Assembly (NCBI RefSeq): GCF_004210735.1
Contig: NZ_SDZL01000015.1
Coordinates: forward strand, 1 to 52,460
Reading direction: 5' to 3'
DNA length: 52,460 nt
Source: Brevundimonas sp.
Lineage (GTDB): Bacteria > Pseudomonadota > Alphaproteobacteria > Caulobacterales > Caulobacteraceae
Position 1 is the first letter of the stretch, and each line of letters opens with the position of its first letter. Under the pieces are notes generated by a model. That model saw only the letters and a program-made list of their open reading frames with translations, ran no database searches and was not told where the DNA came from. Shown piece by piece: positions 17,227 through 25,822 of this stretch. The position numbers were made by a program, and so were the translations under genes.

Positions 17227-18348
17227 TTAGCCGTCTTCGGTATAGAACAGCAAGGTGAAGGCGGCGAGCGCCGTCAACACGGGTGGCAACCAGGCCGCCA
17301 GAAACGGCGGAACCACCTCGGCCGATCCCATCGCCGACGAAAACTGGTTCAGGAAGAAGAAGGCGAAGCCGAGCACGACCGCCGCCACCGTCATGCGCGC
17401 CATGTCCCCCAGACGCATCAGGCGCAGGGAGAAGGCGGCCGCCAGGATGGACATGGCCGCGAACACCAGGGGGGTCGCCAGCAACTGCTGTAAACGCAGG
17501 CGATAGGCAGTGGACGAGAAACCTGCGTCCTCAACCCGCCTGATTTGCGCAGGCAACGACCAGAAGGGCGTGGCCTGGGGCCGGGCGAAACGTTCGAACG
17601 CTTCGTCATCAGCGAGGCTGGAGGGCAGGTCGAGCGCGGCATAGCGGACGGCGCGTTGCCCCGTTTCGGCCCCGACCACGTTCGTCAGGCGCCAACTCCC
17701 GGCGGAGAGGGCTGCCGCCTGCGCATCCAGACGCTCGCTGAATGTCCTGCGCCCCTCCTGGTCGATCGTGTAGATGAAGAAGGTCACGTCCTGCAGGCTG
17801 GCGTCGGCCCGGTTCTGGCGCGTGGCGCGGATGACCATCTGGCGACTGGCGTTGCCTTCACGCAGCCAGACTGCGTCCTGTGTCGCGCCCGATGCGCCGC
17901 CGGACAGGCGGGTACGTTCGCGCTGGAACAGTCCGTCAGCGGACGACGCCATGGGGCCCAGGACCGTCACGGTCAGAACGCCGGCAACAAGCGCCGCGCC
18001 GGCAGCGGGCAGCACGAATCGCCAGGCGGACACGCCCGCCGCGCGCATGGCGATCAACTCGCTGCGCCGGTTCAGTCCGATGTAGGCCGCCAGTGTTCCG
18101 AACAGGAAGACGAACGGCATCAGTTGCAGGATCACCGATGGTGACTTCAGCAGCATCAAGCCCAAGATGCGGGCCCCGGACAGATCGACATCCGAGCCCA
18201 CGCCGCGCGAAATTTCGACAAAGTCGATCAGCATCACCAGCGCCGAAATCACCGTCAGGGCGATGGCTAACGATCGGGCCTGCTGGATCAGCACATAGCG
18301 TTCGATGCGGCCCAGCTGGAAGCGAGGAACAGACAGCCGCCGGTTCAT
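17227..18348 (-). CDS. lptG: LPS export ABC transporter permease LptG
   Basis: Inner-membrane half-permease that with LptF and the ATPase LptB extracts LPS from the inner membrane. 373 residues with the family layout: helices near the N-terminus (LAIALTVISALVMLIDFVEI and the following two), a periplasmic jellyroll-like middle (about 125-270) and three C-terminal helices ending in FLNQFSSAMG and FLAAWLPPVLTALAAFTLLF. The start ATG at 18348-18346 overlaps the lptF stop (ATGA). Longer open reading upstream in this frame is antisense shadow of lptF's frame and is rejected. Confidence 0.94.
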   Translation of the reverse strand: MNRRLSVPRFQLGRIERYVLIQQARSLAIALTVISALVMLIDFVEISRGVGSDVDLSGARILGLMLLKSPSVILQLMPFVFLFGTLAAYIGLNRRSELIAMRAAGVSAWRFVLPAAGAALVAGVLTVTVLGPMASSADGLFQRERTRLSGGASGATQDAVWLREGNASRQMVIRATRQNRADASLQDVTFFIYTIDQEGRRTFSERLDAQAAALSAGSWRLTNVVGAETGQRAVRYAALDLPSSLADDEAFERFARPQATPFWSLPAQIRRVEDAGFSSTAYRLRLQQLLATPLVFAAMSILAAAFSLRLMRLGDMARMTVAAVVLGFAFFFLNQFSSAMGSAEVVPPFLAAWLPPVLTALAAFTLLFYTEDG

Positions 18349-19469
18349 GCGAACCTCGCCCTGAGGCGCTCGATAGCCGACGAGCCCCGGCGTCGCCGAG
18401 GCTTCAGCGCGCGGAACAACAAGCGCAAGGACAGCGCCGTTGCGGCGATCGGCAGGGCGTACTGGAACAGGTTCAGCCACACATTCCATGCACTGGCGGC
18501 GACGAGGCCGTAACCGATGATGCGTACCGTCAGAAAAGCTCCGGCCGCCCTGGCGATGCGACCTGCATAGCCTGTCCGACTGAACGCGCCCCCCAGGATT
18601 GCAGCCAGCGCCATGGCCATGGCGGCGAGAGCGTACAGGGGCGAGGCGATCCGTGAATGCAGTTCGGCCATCAGTTCGCCGCGCGACTCCCGCTGCGCCT
18701 GCGGTGGATTCAACAACTGGCTGACGTACAGGTCGGCTGGCTTGTAGCGGACGTTGTCGCTGACTTGCGTGTAGGGGGCCAGGTCGAAAGCATAATGGTC
18801 GAAGGAGAGGTAGTTCAGCACGCCGTTGGAGCCGTAACGCTGCATGGAGCCATTCTCCATCGTCAGCACCGGCGCCCCCGCGATCCGGCCGAACCGCGCC
18901 TCGGACGCGTCCCAGGTCGTCACGCTCTTGCCGTTGTCCAGATAGATGAACAGGTTTTGCATCAGCCCGTTCTGCTGAACCTCCTGCACATAGACGGTCA
19001 GCCCGCCCGGCCCCTGAACAAACTGTCCCTCCTGGACCAGCAAGGCCGCCAGATCGGTGCGAATGGCGAAGGCCTGTCGCCGCGCCTCCTGCTGGGACCA
19101 CGGCTGGACGAACAGGTTGATGAACAGTCCGGCCAACGTCACGATCATAGCCAGACGCGCGGCCGGCGAGATGACCTGCCACCGGGTCATTCCGCCGGCA
19201 AAGGCGGCGGTCAGTTCGTGTTCACGCTGAAGACGGGTCAGGACGATCAACGCGCCGACAAACAGGCCGATCGGCAAGATGACGCTGACCAGTTGCGGTG
19301 TCGCCAGCAGCGTCAGTTTGGCCATGACCCAGATGCTCTGGCCGCGTTCGACCACGACCTCCAGCTGATCCAGGCTCTGGCTCAGAATGCCGATTCCCGC
19401 CAGCGCCGCGCACGCCGCCAGTACTGGGCGAGCAATCTGGCGGAAAAGATAGCCTTGTATCAGCGTCAT
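18345..19469 (-). CDS. lptF: LPS export ABC transporter permease LptF
   Basis: Partner of LptG in the LptB2FG complex. The 374-residue protein starts MTLIQGYLFRQIARPVLAAC and has six transmembrane segments split by a periplasmic domain rich in beta-strand residues (about 125-265, including TVYVQEVQQNGLMQNLFIYL). The ATG at 19469 is chosen over one at 19547, whose added 26 residues are Arg/Pro-rich and unlike LptF. It is the first gene of the outer-membrane biogenesis operon and divergent from pepA; the 144-base gap shows an AT-richer spot (TATTAG on the minus strand, 19522-19517) but no full promoter. Confidence 0.93.
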   Translation of the reverse strand: MTLIQGYLFRQIARPVLAACAALAGIGILSQSLDQLEVVVERGQSIWVMAKLTLLATPQLVSVILPIGLFVGALIVLTRLQREHELTAAFAGGMTRWQVISPAARLAMIVTLAGLFINLFVQPWSQQEARRQAFAIRTDLAALLVQEGQFVQGPGGLTVYVQEVQQNGLMQNLFIYLDNGKSVTTWDASEARFGRIAGAPVLTMENGSMQRYGSNGVLNYLSFDHYAFDLAPYTQVSDNVRYKPADLYVSQLLNPPQAQRESRGELMAELHSRIASPLYALAAMAMALAAILGGAFSRTGYAGRIARAAGAFLTVRIIGYGLVAASAWNVWLNLFQYALPIAATALSLRLLFRALKPRRRRGSSAIERLRARFA

Positions 19470-19613
19470 GCAGGGAAAATTTGCGCCCGGTTGCAGGCGA
19501 GGGCGAGGGAGAGCATCTAATACACCATCCGGACGTGACCGCGACACCCGTGGGCGCGCGCCTAACTATTTCCCTGATACGCCGGAGCGACGCTTCGGTT
19601 GGAGTTAAGTCGC

Positions 19614-21089
19614 ATGAAAGTCGAGTTTGTCGCCGAAGCCGGCGCCGCCGAGGTCCTGGCCCTGCTCGTGCATGAAGGCCGCCAGTTTGCGGGCCAGAAC
19701 GCGGAACACGACGAAAAGGCGGGGGGCAGTCTGGCTCGCGCCATGAAGAACAGCCGCTTCAACGGCGCCCCCAACAGCACCCTGATCGTCGCGGCGCCTC
19801 AAGGCGTGTCGGCGGATACGATCGTCCTGACGGGCGCCGGAGCGAGCGGCGCCTTGAGCGACCTGACGGTCGAGGCGGCGGCTGCGGCCGCCTATCACGC
19901 TGTGAAGCTGTCGGGCGCGACGACGCTGACCCTGGACGTGGGCAGCCTGTCGGCCGAGCAGGCCGCGCGCGCCGCCTTCGCCGTGCGACTGGCCGCCTAT
20001 CGCTTCGACAAATATCTGACCAGGCAGAAGCCCGAGAAGATCCCGTCGGTGACGACGGTTCGCGTGGTGACGTCGGACGTAAAGGCGGCCGAGAGCGCCT
20101 TCGCCCCGCTGTCGGCGGTCGCGGACGCCGTGCTGTTCTCGCGCGATCTGGTCGCTGAACCGGCCAACGTCCTCTATCCCGCCGAGTTCGCGCGCCGTGT
20201 GAAGGAACTCGAGAGCCTGGGTCTGGAAGTCGAGATCCTGGGCGAGGCCGAGATGGAGAAGCTGGGCATGCGCACCCTGCTGGCCGTCGGCCAGGGCTCG
20301 GTGCGTGAAAGCCAGTTGGCGGTCATCAAGTGGAATGGCGGCAAGGCGGGCGACGCCCCCATCGCCTTCGTCGGCAAGGGGGTCTGCTTCGACACCGGCG
20401 GCATCTCGATCAAGCCCGCGGACGGCATGGAAGAGATGAAGTGGGACATGGGCGGCGCCGCGGCTGTGACCGGCCTGATGCACGCGTTGGCGGGGCGCAA
20501 GGCCAAGGTTAACGCCGTGGGCGTCCTGGGTCTGGTTGAAAACATGCCCGACGGCGACGCGCAACGTCCGGGCGATGTGGTCATCTCAATGTCCGGCCAG
20601 TCGGTGGAGGTGCTGAACACCGACGCCGAGGGTCGCCTCGTTCTGGCGGACTGCCTCTGGTACACGCAGGAGCGTTTCAAGCCGCAATTCATGATCGATC
20701 TGGCCACCCTGACGGGCGCCATGATCATCTCGCTGGGCATGGAATATGCGGGCGTCTTCTCGAACGACGACGGCGTCGCCGGCGGCGTTCTGGAAGCCGG
20801 CCCCAAGGTCGGCGAGAAGGTCTGGCGCATGCCGTTGCCAGCCGAGTACGAGCGTCACATCGACAGCCCGATCGCCGATGTGAAGAACATGGGCAACGGC
20901 CGGGCCGGGGGTTCGATCACCGCCGCCCTGTTCCTGCAGCGCTTCACCAACGGCACGCCGTGGGCGCACATCGACATCGCCCCGACCGCCTGGGTCAAGG
21001 ACAGCCGCAATCCGACCGTGCCGGACGGCGCCGTGGGCTGGGGCGTGCGTCTGCTGGACCGCATGGTCGCGGACAAGTACGAGGCCTGA
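19614..21089 (+). CDS. pepA: Leucyl aminopeptidase (cytosol aminopeptidase, M17)
   Basis: Removes N-terminal residues from peptides in the cytoplasm; in some bacteria PepA also binds DNA. The 491-residue protein has the two-metal site: Lys255 and Asp260 in GKGVCFDTGG, the DMGGAAAV segment, and the family signature NTDAEGRLVLAD at 335-346. The ATG at 19614 is preceded by GGAG at 19600-19603; an ATG five codons upstream overlaps that site and is rejected. holC follows after 24 bases; the pepA-holC pairing is common in proteobacteria. Confidence 0.96.
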   Translation: MKVEFVAEAGAAEVLALLVHEGRQFAGQNAEHDEKAGGSLARAMKNSRFNGAPNSTLIVAAPQGVSADTIVLTGAGASGALSDLTVEAAAAAAYHAVKLSGATTLTLDVGSLSAEQAARAAFAVRLAAYRFDKYLTRQKPEKIPSVTTVRVVTSDVKAAESAFAPLSAVADAVLFSRDLVAEPANVLYPAEFARRVKELESLGLEVEILGEAEMEKLGMRTLLAVGQGSVRESQLAVIKWNGGKAGDAPIAFVGKGVCFDTGGISIKPADGMEEMKWDMGGAAAVTGLMHALAGRKAKVNAVGVLGLVENMPDGDAQRPGDVVISMSGQSVEVLNTDAEGRLVLADCLWYTQERFKPQFMIDLATLTGAMIISLGMEYAGVFSNDDGVAGGVLEAGPKVGEKVWRMPLPAEYERHIDSPIADVKNMGNGRAGGSITAALFLQRFTNGTPWAHIDIAPTAWVKDSRNPTVPDGAVGWGVRLLDRMVADKYEA

Positions 21090-21113
21090 GTCTTTCTAAA
21101 GAGGTGGAGCCGG

Positions 21114-21575
21114 GTGTCTGACGCCAAGCCGGAAATCTGGTTCTACCATCTGGAGCGGTCCACGCTCGATCAGGTGCTGCCGACCCTGCTGGACAAGACG
21201 GTTCAGCGGGGATGGCGTGCGCTGGTGCGCGCCCGTGATGGCGGGCGGCTGGCAGATATCGACGCTCAACTCTGGACATATCGCGACGACAGCTTCCTGG
21301 CGCATGGGCTGGCTGACGAGCCGCATGCGGATCGTCAACCGGTCCTGTTGTCAGAATCAGCGGGCAACCTGAACAATGCTCAGGCGCTGTTCATCGTCGA
21401 CGACGCAGAAACGGGCGCGACAGAGGCTTTTGAACGATGCTTCATCATTTTCGACGGACGGGACGAAGCGGCGTTGCAGCACGCGCGAGAGCGCTGGCGG
21501 ACGCTGAAGTCGATCGAGGCCAATCTGGCCTACTGGCGTCAGGACGAGGACGGGCGCTGGGAAAAGGCGGCCTGA
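21114..21575 (+). CDS. holC: DNA polymerase III chi subunit
   Basis: Chi joins the clamp loader to single-strand binding protein during replication. The 153-residue protein has the HolC pattern: EIWFYHLERS at the N-terminus, LLDKTVQRGWRALVRA, the DIDAQLWTYRDDSFLAHG stretch and a central NNAQALFIVDD beta-strand. It starts with GTG, supported by the Shine-Dalgarno GAGGTGGAG at 21101-21109. It lies directly after pepA. The last codons overlap the likely start of the next gene. Confidence 0.93.
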   Translation: MSDAKPEIWFYHLERSTLDQVLPTLLDKTVQRGWRALVRARDGGRLADIDAQLWTYRDDSFLAHGLADEPHADRQPVLLSESAGNLNNAQALFIVDDAETGATEAFERCFIIFDGRDEAALQHARERWRTLKSIEANLAYWRQDEDGRWEKAA

Positions 21576-21889
21576 TCGGCTTGCTGGCGCTTGCCGGCTG
21601 TTCGACCCCTCCGGACACCACACCTGCTGCCCCTCGCATCGTCGAGCAGGCTGAACAGAGCCAGCCGGTGGGCACGCGAATGCCCCAGACCGACGCCGAT
21701 CTGTGCAAGGCGGGCGAAAACCAGTGGCTGGTCGGGAAACTTCGCACCGAAATCCCCGTTCCGGTGGATGTGATAAACCGCAGGGTCGCCTGCACGACCT
21801 GTCCTATCACAGAAGACTATTCGCCTTACCGGTTGAATATCTTTTACAATCAACAAACGAGCTTGGTCGAAACCGTGCGCTGCGGCTAG
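21557..21889 (+). CDS. Small lipoprotein of the I78 peptidase-inhibitor type, CTG or other rare start
   Basis: About 110 residues. A lipobox (LALAGC) follows a short hydrophobic stretch, then a Pro/Thr-rich linker and a domain LCKAGENQWLVGK ... RLNIFYN ... ETVRCG that matches the I78 inhibitor family, whose members block serine proteases. The usual Arg-Val-Ile-x-Pro core is replaced by VACTTCPITEDY, a CxxC motif. No ATG, GTG or TTG gives a sensible lipoprotein leader: the best reading is CTG at 21557 (giving a basic LGKGGLIGLL leader) within the end of holC, or CTG at 21572 overlapping the holC stop. Coupled or frameshift-dependent translation is possible. Function is inferred from the family only. 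Confidence 0.7.
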   Translation: MGKGGLIGLLALAGCSTPPDTTPAAPRIVEQAEQSQPVGTRMPQTDADLCKAGENQWLVGKLRTEIPVPVDVINRRVACTTCPITEDYSPYRLNIFYNQQTSLVETVRCG

Positions 21890-21908
21890 GCCCATCCCGG
21901 AGACGCTG

Positions 21909-22208
21909 ATGAAGATCGCCCTGACATTGATAGCCGTCGGCGCCCTGTCGCTTGCGGCTTGCGCTCCGACCCAGGACGCCTCAACCCCGCCCGCCGATGG
22001 CGCACAGCCGAATCCGATCGCCTGCCAGCCTGGTGACTATCAGGAGTATGTCGGGCGGAACCGGTCCACGATACCGGCGGCGCCCGCAGGTCGTTCGTTC
22101 CGTGTTCTGTGCAGTAGTTGCGCCGCCACGATGGATTACCGCTTTGACCGCGTGACCTTCACCTACGACGACACCAGCAATCTGGTGACCCGCGTCGCCT
22201 GCGGCTGA
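21909..22208 (+). CDS. Small lipoprotein of the I78 peptidase-inhibitor type
   Basis: A 99-residue protein with a clean lipoprotein signal (MKIALTLIAVGALSLAAC, Cys18) and an I78-like domain: CQPGDYQEYVGRN, then FRVLCSSCAATMDYRFDRV and VTRVACG at the C-terminus. I78 inhibitors block subtilisin- and chymotrypsin-like proteases; anchored in the outer membrane it would face the periplasm. It is a paralogue of the gene ending 19 bases upstream, sharing the CxxC insertion and the terminal CG. Shine-Dalgarno GGAGACG at 21899-21905. It converges with the DUF2164 gene with a 4-base gap. Confidence 0.85.
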   Translation: MKIALTLIAVGALSLAACAPTQDASTPPADGAQPNPIACQPGDYQEYVGRNRSTIPAAPAGRSFRVLCSSCAATMDYRFDRVTFTYDDTSNLVTRVACG

Positions 22209-22212
22209 CGCA

Positions 22213-22470
22213 TTAGCGTTTGAAATCGGCCGTGCGCTCCAGGGCGTAGATCGCCTCTACCGTTTCTTCAGCCCGGGCCGTGACCACGGCCTGGGCGTCG
22301 TAGAGCCCGCGATTGTAAAACCAGCCCCCGATCTCGGCGCCAAAGAAATCCAGCGTCATTTCGGCCTGCAGTTGGCTGATGTCCTGATCCAGCTCTTTGC
22401 TGAAGAAGTCGCGGATACGGCCGCCGATGGCGGTGCGTTCTTCCCGGGTGAACTGAATCGGTTTGGTCAT
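22213..22470 (-). CDS. DUF2164 family protein
   Basis: An 85-residue cytoplasmic protein of unknown function. FTREERTAIGGRIRDFFSKE, EMTLDFFGAEIGGWFYNRGL and the helical C-terminus match the DUF2164 family. The start at 22470-22468 overlaps the stop of the upstream ABC-F gene by one base (TGATG), so it is the coupled second gene of that operon. Nothing in the sequence indicates catalysis. Confidence 0.85.
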   Translation of the reverse strand: MTKPIQFTREERTAIGGRIRDFFSKELDQDISQLQAEMTLDFFGAEIGGWFYNRGLYDAQAVVTARAEETVEAIYALERTADFKR

Positions 22471-24353
22471 CAGGACACGGCCGCCAGGGCTTCTTCGGCC
22501 TCGACCCATGCAGCTTCGGCGGATTCAAGGTCGCCCTGTGTTTTGGCGCGGGCGCGGGTCAGGCCTTCCAGCGCCTTGGGGTTCGATATGGCGGCATTGG
22601 CCAGGTCGTCGTCGATGCGGGCCAACTCGGCGGTCAGGGCGGCCATTCGCTCTTCGGCCTTCTTGACGGCGTGACGCAGGGTTGAGGGCGACGGCCCTGA
22701 TTTCTTGTCGTTCTTTTTCTTGCCCGGCGACGGCGCAGCGACGTTTGCGGCCTCTTCCTTGATCTGGGTCGGCTTGACGGCGGCGGCCTTGGCGCGGTCG
22801 AGGACGAATTTCTGATAGTCGTCCATATCGCCCTCATAGGGCTTTACCGTTCCATCAGCAGCCAGCCACAGACGGTCGGCCACCAGTTCCATCAGCGAAC
22901 GGTCGTGGGTGATCAGAATGACGGCGCCGTTGTAGTCGTTCAGGGCGTCCAGCAGGGCGCGGCGGCTGTCGATGTCCAGGTGGTTGGTCGGTTCGTCCAG
23001 GATCAGGACGTGGGGCGCGTCCATGGCCACCATGTTCAGCAGAAGGCGCGCGCGCTCGCCGCCCGACAGGCTCTCGACCGTGGTTTCCTGTTTCTCATAG
23101 CCCAGACCGAACTGGGCCAGTTTTGAGCGGCGGCTGCTTTCGGTCGCGTCCGGCATGGCGCGGCGGATGATCTCCAGCGGCGTGTCGGTCGGGTCCATCG
23201 CCTCAATCTGGTGCTGGTGGAACCAGCCCACGCGCATCTTGCGGTCGCGATGGAGCTCGCCCTCGGTGACGTTCAGAGCACCGGCGATCATCTTGGCGAA
23301 GGTCGATTTGCCGGCGCCGTTGACCCCCAGCAGGCCGATGCGGTCGTCCAGATCCATCCGCAGGTTCAGATTGCGCAGGATCGGCTTGCCGGTCTCATAG
23401 CCTACGTTGGCGCGTTCCAGACGGATCAGCGGCGGCGCCAGCGGGCGCGGCGGCGATGGCAGGGTGAAGGGGGCGACGCGTTCCTCGATCGTGGTCGATA
23501 CCGGCTCCATCTTGGCCAGGCGCTTCATCCGCGACTGGGCCTGGGCGGCCTTGGACGCCTTGGCCTTGAAGCGATCTACGAAGGCTTGCAGGTGGGCGCG
23601 CTCGGCGTCCTGTTTGGCCTTGGCTGACAGTTGCAGGCGGGCCTTTTCGGCGCGTGCCTTCTCGAACATGTCGTAGCCGCCGGTGTAAATCTCCAGCTTG
23701 CGGTTCGCCAGATGCAGGATGTGGGTGCAACTGTTGTTCAGCAGTTCGCGGTCGTGGCTGATGATCAGGGCGGTGTGCGGATATTTCTGCAGCCGGCTTT
23801 CCAGCCACAGCGCCCCTTCCAGATCCAGATAGTTGGTCGGTTCGTCCAGGAGCAGCATATCCGGCTCGGAGAACAGCGCCGCCGCCAGGGCCACACGCAT
23901 CCGCCAGCCGCCCGAGAATTCGGACATGGGACGCTGCTGGTCCGCCTGGCTGAAGCCCAGACCCGCCAGGATTTCACCGGCGCGGGCGGGGGCGGAATCG
24001 GCGTCGATGTCGATCAGGCGGGCCCAAATCTCACCCATCTCTTCCGGCTCGGCCGTTTCAAGCCGGGTCAGCAGGCTGTGACGTTCCTCATCGGCCTCCA
24101 GAATCGTATCCAGAACACTATCCGGCGTTGCCGGGTGCTCCTGGTCCACTGAGCCGATACGGGCGTTCCGGGGCATGCTGACCTCGTCGCCATTGGCGGC
24201 CAGTTCACCGAGGATCAGCTTGAACAGGGTGGATTTACCGATCCCGTTGCGGCCGACCAGGCCGACCTTGGAGCCCGGCGGCAGGCTGACGGAGGCGTCG
24301 TCCAGGAACTGGCGGCCCCAGGCGTTGAACGTCAGGTTGGTGATCTGGAGCAT
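22470..24353 (-). CDS. ABC-F family ATPase (Uup/YheS type)
   Basis: A soluble protein of 627 residues with two ATPase domains and no membrane segment; ABC-F proteins act on the ribosome to relieve stalled translation. Walker A motifs are GRNGIGKST (34-42) and GVNGAGKST (second domain); signatures are SEFSGGWRMR and ESLSGGERAR; Walker B segments are LLLDEPTNYLDLE and LILDEPTNHLDID. An inter-domain linker rich in Lys/Ala (P-site tRNA interaction motif region) follows the first domain, and a Lys-rich segment plus coiled coil closes the protein (residues about 530-627). No neighbouring gene suggests antibiotic resistance. It is divergent from ndk. Confidence 0.93.
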   Translation of the reverse strand: MLQITNLTFNAWGRQFLDDASVSLPPGSKVGLVGRNGIGKSTLFKLILGELAANGDEVSMPRNARIGSVDQEHPATPDSVLDTILEADEERHSLLTRLETAEPEEMGEIWARLIDIDADSAPARAGEILAGLGFSQADQQRPMSEFSGGWRMRVALAAALFSEPDMLLLDEPTNYLDLEGALWLESRLQKYPHTALIISHDRELLNNSCTHILHLANRKLEIYTGGYDMFEKARAEKARLQLSAKAKQDAERAHLQAFVDRFKAKASKAAQAQSRMKRLAKMEPVSTTIEERVAPFTLPSPPRPLAPPLIRLERANVGYETGKPILRNLNLRMDLDDRIGLLGVNGAGKSTFAKMIAGALNVTEGELHRDRKMRVGWFHQHQIEAMDPTDTPLEIIRRAMPDATESSRRSKLAQFGLGYEKQETTVESLSGGERARLLLNMVAMDAPHVLILDEPTNHLDIDSRRALLDALNDYNGAVILITHDRSLMELVADRLWLAADGTVKPYEGDMDDYQKFVLDRAKAAAVKPTQIKEEAANVAAPSPGKKKNDKKSGPSPSTLRHAVKKAEERMAALTAELARIDDDLANAAISNPKALEGLTRARAKTQGDLESAEAAWVEAEEALAAVS

Positions 24354-24379
24354 GGTGACGACAACGATTCAGCAGGCAG

Positions 24380-24408
24380 TTGGAAAGCGGGGAGGGCGCC
24401 GCTATAAG
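24380..24408 (+). promoter_or_regulatory. Probable ndk promoter, Caulobacter housekeeping type
   Basis: TTGGAAA at 24380-24386, a 14-base spacer and GCTATAAG at 24401-24408 match the Caulobacter housekeeping consensus (TTGACGS, N10-14, GCTANAWC) at seven of eight -10 positions. Transcription would begin near 24414, about 33 bases before the ndk ATG. Confidence 0.6.
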
Positions 24409-24446
24409 CCCGCGACCTTCAAACTCCCAAACAAGAAGTCACTCTC

Positions 24447-24866
24447 ATGACCGAACGCACCTTCTCGATCATCAAGCCGGACGCGACCCGTCGCAACCTG
24501 ACCGGCAAGATCAACGCCGTTATCGAAGACGCCGGCCTGCGCATCGTCGCCCAGCGTCGCGTCCAACTGACCGAGGCCCAGGCCAAGAAGTTCTACGAAG
24601 TTCACGCCGAGCGCCCGTTCTACGGCGAGCTGGTCGGCCAGATGACTGCCGAGCCCGTCGTCGTGCAGGTGCTGGAAGGCGACAACGCTGTCGCCAAGTA
24701 CCGCGAAGTCATGGGCGCGACCAACCCGAACGACGCCGCTGACGGCACGATCCGCAAGCTGTTCGCCCTGTCGATCGGCGAGAACTCGGTCCACGGCTCG
24801 GACAGCCTGGACAACGCCAAGATCGAGATCGCCCAGTTCTTCACGGACGATCAGATCGTCGGCTAA
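24447..24866 (+). CDS. ndk: Nucleoside diphosphate kinase
   Basis: Balances nucleoside triphosphate pools by transferring the gamma phosphate through a phospho-histidine. The 139-residue protein begins [16 protein letters not shown] and has the active-site signature with His116 in SVHGSDS, plus the ATP-binding [15 protein letters not shown]. Length is normal. It is a single-gene unit with its own promoter and a strong terminator 45 bases downstream. Confidence 0.98.
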   Translation: MTERTFSIIKPDATRRNLTGKINAVIEDAGLRIVAQRRVQLTEAQAKKFYEVHAERPFYGELVGQMTAEPVVVQVLEGDNAVAKYREVMGATNPNDAADGTIRKLFALSIGENSVHGSDSLDNAKIEIAQFFTDDQIVG

Positions 24867-24911
24867 GCTACGGCGAAGCGTCTGTGCTCTGAACACAGCG
24901 TCACAATAAAG

Positions 24912-24950
24912 ACGGCCCGCGCCCGGAACCGGACGCGGGCCGTTTCGTTT
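24912..24950 (+). terminator. Intrinsic terminator of ndk
   Basis: ACGGCCCGCG (24912-24921) pairs perfectly with CGCGGGCCGT (24934-24943); the loop contains a further CCGG/CCGG pairing. TTCGTTT follows. A classic GC-rich hairpin with a T-rich tail, placed between ndk and the small lipoprotein gene. Confidence 0.85.
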
Positions 24951-24986
24951 TCAGCTCGACCTTATCCCCCACCAAGGAGACCGGAC

Positions 24987-25187
24987 ATGAAGACGATCAT
25001 CAAGCTTGCCCCCGTCATCGGCGCTGTCGCCATGCTGGCGGCCTGTGGCCAGACGATGGAACAACGGGCCGCCACCGGCGCCATCGGCGGCGCAGTCGCC
25101 GGCCAGGCCATTGGCGGCAACACAGGTGCGACCGTCGCCGGAGCCGCTATCGGCGCCGTGGCAGGTGCGGCGACCACGCCCCGCTAA
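24987..25187 (+). CDS. Small glycine-zipper lipoprotein
   Basis: 66 residues: a lipoprotein signal peptide ending in the lipobox LAAC (Cys21), a short charged linker (GQTMEQRA) and a glycine-zipper segment (GAIGGAVAGQAIGGNTGATV and on) that is expected to insert in or pack against the outer membrane. Similar small proteins are abundant envelope or stress components (OsmB- or entericidin-like), but the exact role is unknown. A strong Shine-Dalgarno (AAGGAGA at 24974-24980) and its own terminator suggest high expression as a single gene. Confidence 0.85.
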   Translation: MKTIIKLAPVIGAVAMLAACGQTMEQRAATGAIGGAVAGQAIGGNTGATVAGAAIGAVAGAATTPR

Positions 25188-25210
25188 GCCCTGACGAGGT
25201 GAATGAAGAG

Positions 25211-25242
25211 CGGCCCCGGAGCGATCCGGAGCCGTTTTTTTT
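25211..25242 (+). terminator. Intrinsic terminator after the glycine-zipper lipoprotein
   Basis: CGGCCCCGGA and TCCGGAGCCG (25211-25220 and 25225-25234) form a stem with one mismatch, capped by a GCGA tetraloop and followed by eight T. The T-run reaches the stop codon of purN on the opposite strand (25243-25241). Confidence 0.9.
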
Positions 25243-25822
25243 ATGTGCGATCGCGACAAAAGGCGGTGAGCGCAGAAGGGTAGAGCGCGTGCTCCGCCTC
25301 CAGCACCCGACTGGCCAGCGTTTGCGGCGTGTCGGCCGTAAGGATGGGCACGCGCGTCTGGGCCAGAACGGGGCCTTCGTCGACGCCCTCTGTAACCAGA
25401 TGGACCGTGCAGCCCGCTTCGGCGTCGCCCGCTTGTATAGCGCGGGCGTGGGTGTCCAGGCCGGGGTAAAGGGGCAACAGGCTGGGGTGGATGTTCAGCA
25501 TCCGACCTTCCCAGCGCTGCACCAGCCAGGGGGTAAGCAGGCGCATATAGCCGGCCAGGGCGATGACTTCGACCTCGTGAGCGGTCAGGACGGCGTCGAG
25601 CGCCCGCTCATGTCCCTCGCGATCCTTGCCAAAAGGGCGATGGTCGATCGCCAACGTCGGCACGCCACGCGCGGCGGCATGAGCCAGACCGGAGGCGTCA
25701 GGGCGATTGGACAGCACCAGCGCGATCTCAAACGCGGCGTCAGGCGCCTCGGCCGCCGCGATCAGGGCGGCCATGTTCGAGCCGGTCCCTGAAATCAGGA
25801 CGGCGACCCGCGTCCGTGTCAC
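25241..25822 (-). CDS. purN: Phosphoribosylglycinamide formyltransferase
   Basis: Third step of purine synthesis: formylates GAR using 10-formyltetrahydrofolate. The 193-residue protein starts [17 protein letters not shown], has the catalytic Asn-His in [12 protein letters not shown] and the Asp in GVDEGPVL. The start is a GTG at 25822-25820 that overlaps the purM stop as GTGA, so translation is coupled; upstream in-frame ATGs (25843, 26011) would extend it deep into purM and are rejected. purM-purN is the normal order. Confidence 0.96.
   Translation of the reverse strand: MTRTRVAVLISGTGSNMAALIAAAEAPDAAFEIALVLSNRPDASGLAHAAARGVPTLAIDHRPFGKDREGHERALDAVLTAHEVEVIALAGYMRLLTPWLVQRWEGRMLNIHPSLLPLYPGLDTHARAIQAGDAEAGCTVHLVTEGVDEGPVLAQTRVPILTADTPQTLASRVLEAEHALYPSALTAFCRDRT

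Noticed and set aside
18349..19182. Extension of lptG upstream to 19182
   Set aside because: The extra residues are a frame-shifted reading of lptF; LptG homology and the ATGA junction begin at 18348.
21437..21556. ATG start at 21437 for the first I78 lipoprotein
   Set aside because: It would overlap holC by about 140 bases, and the added residues are an Arg/Ala-rich shadow of holC that would destroy the lipoprotein signal.
22470..24353. Antibiotic-resistance ABC-F or drug exporter
   Set aside because: No membrane domain and a Uup/YheS-like layout with a C-terminal coiled coil; the context is housekeeping.
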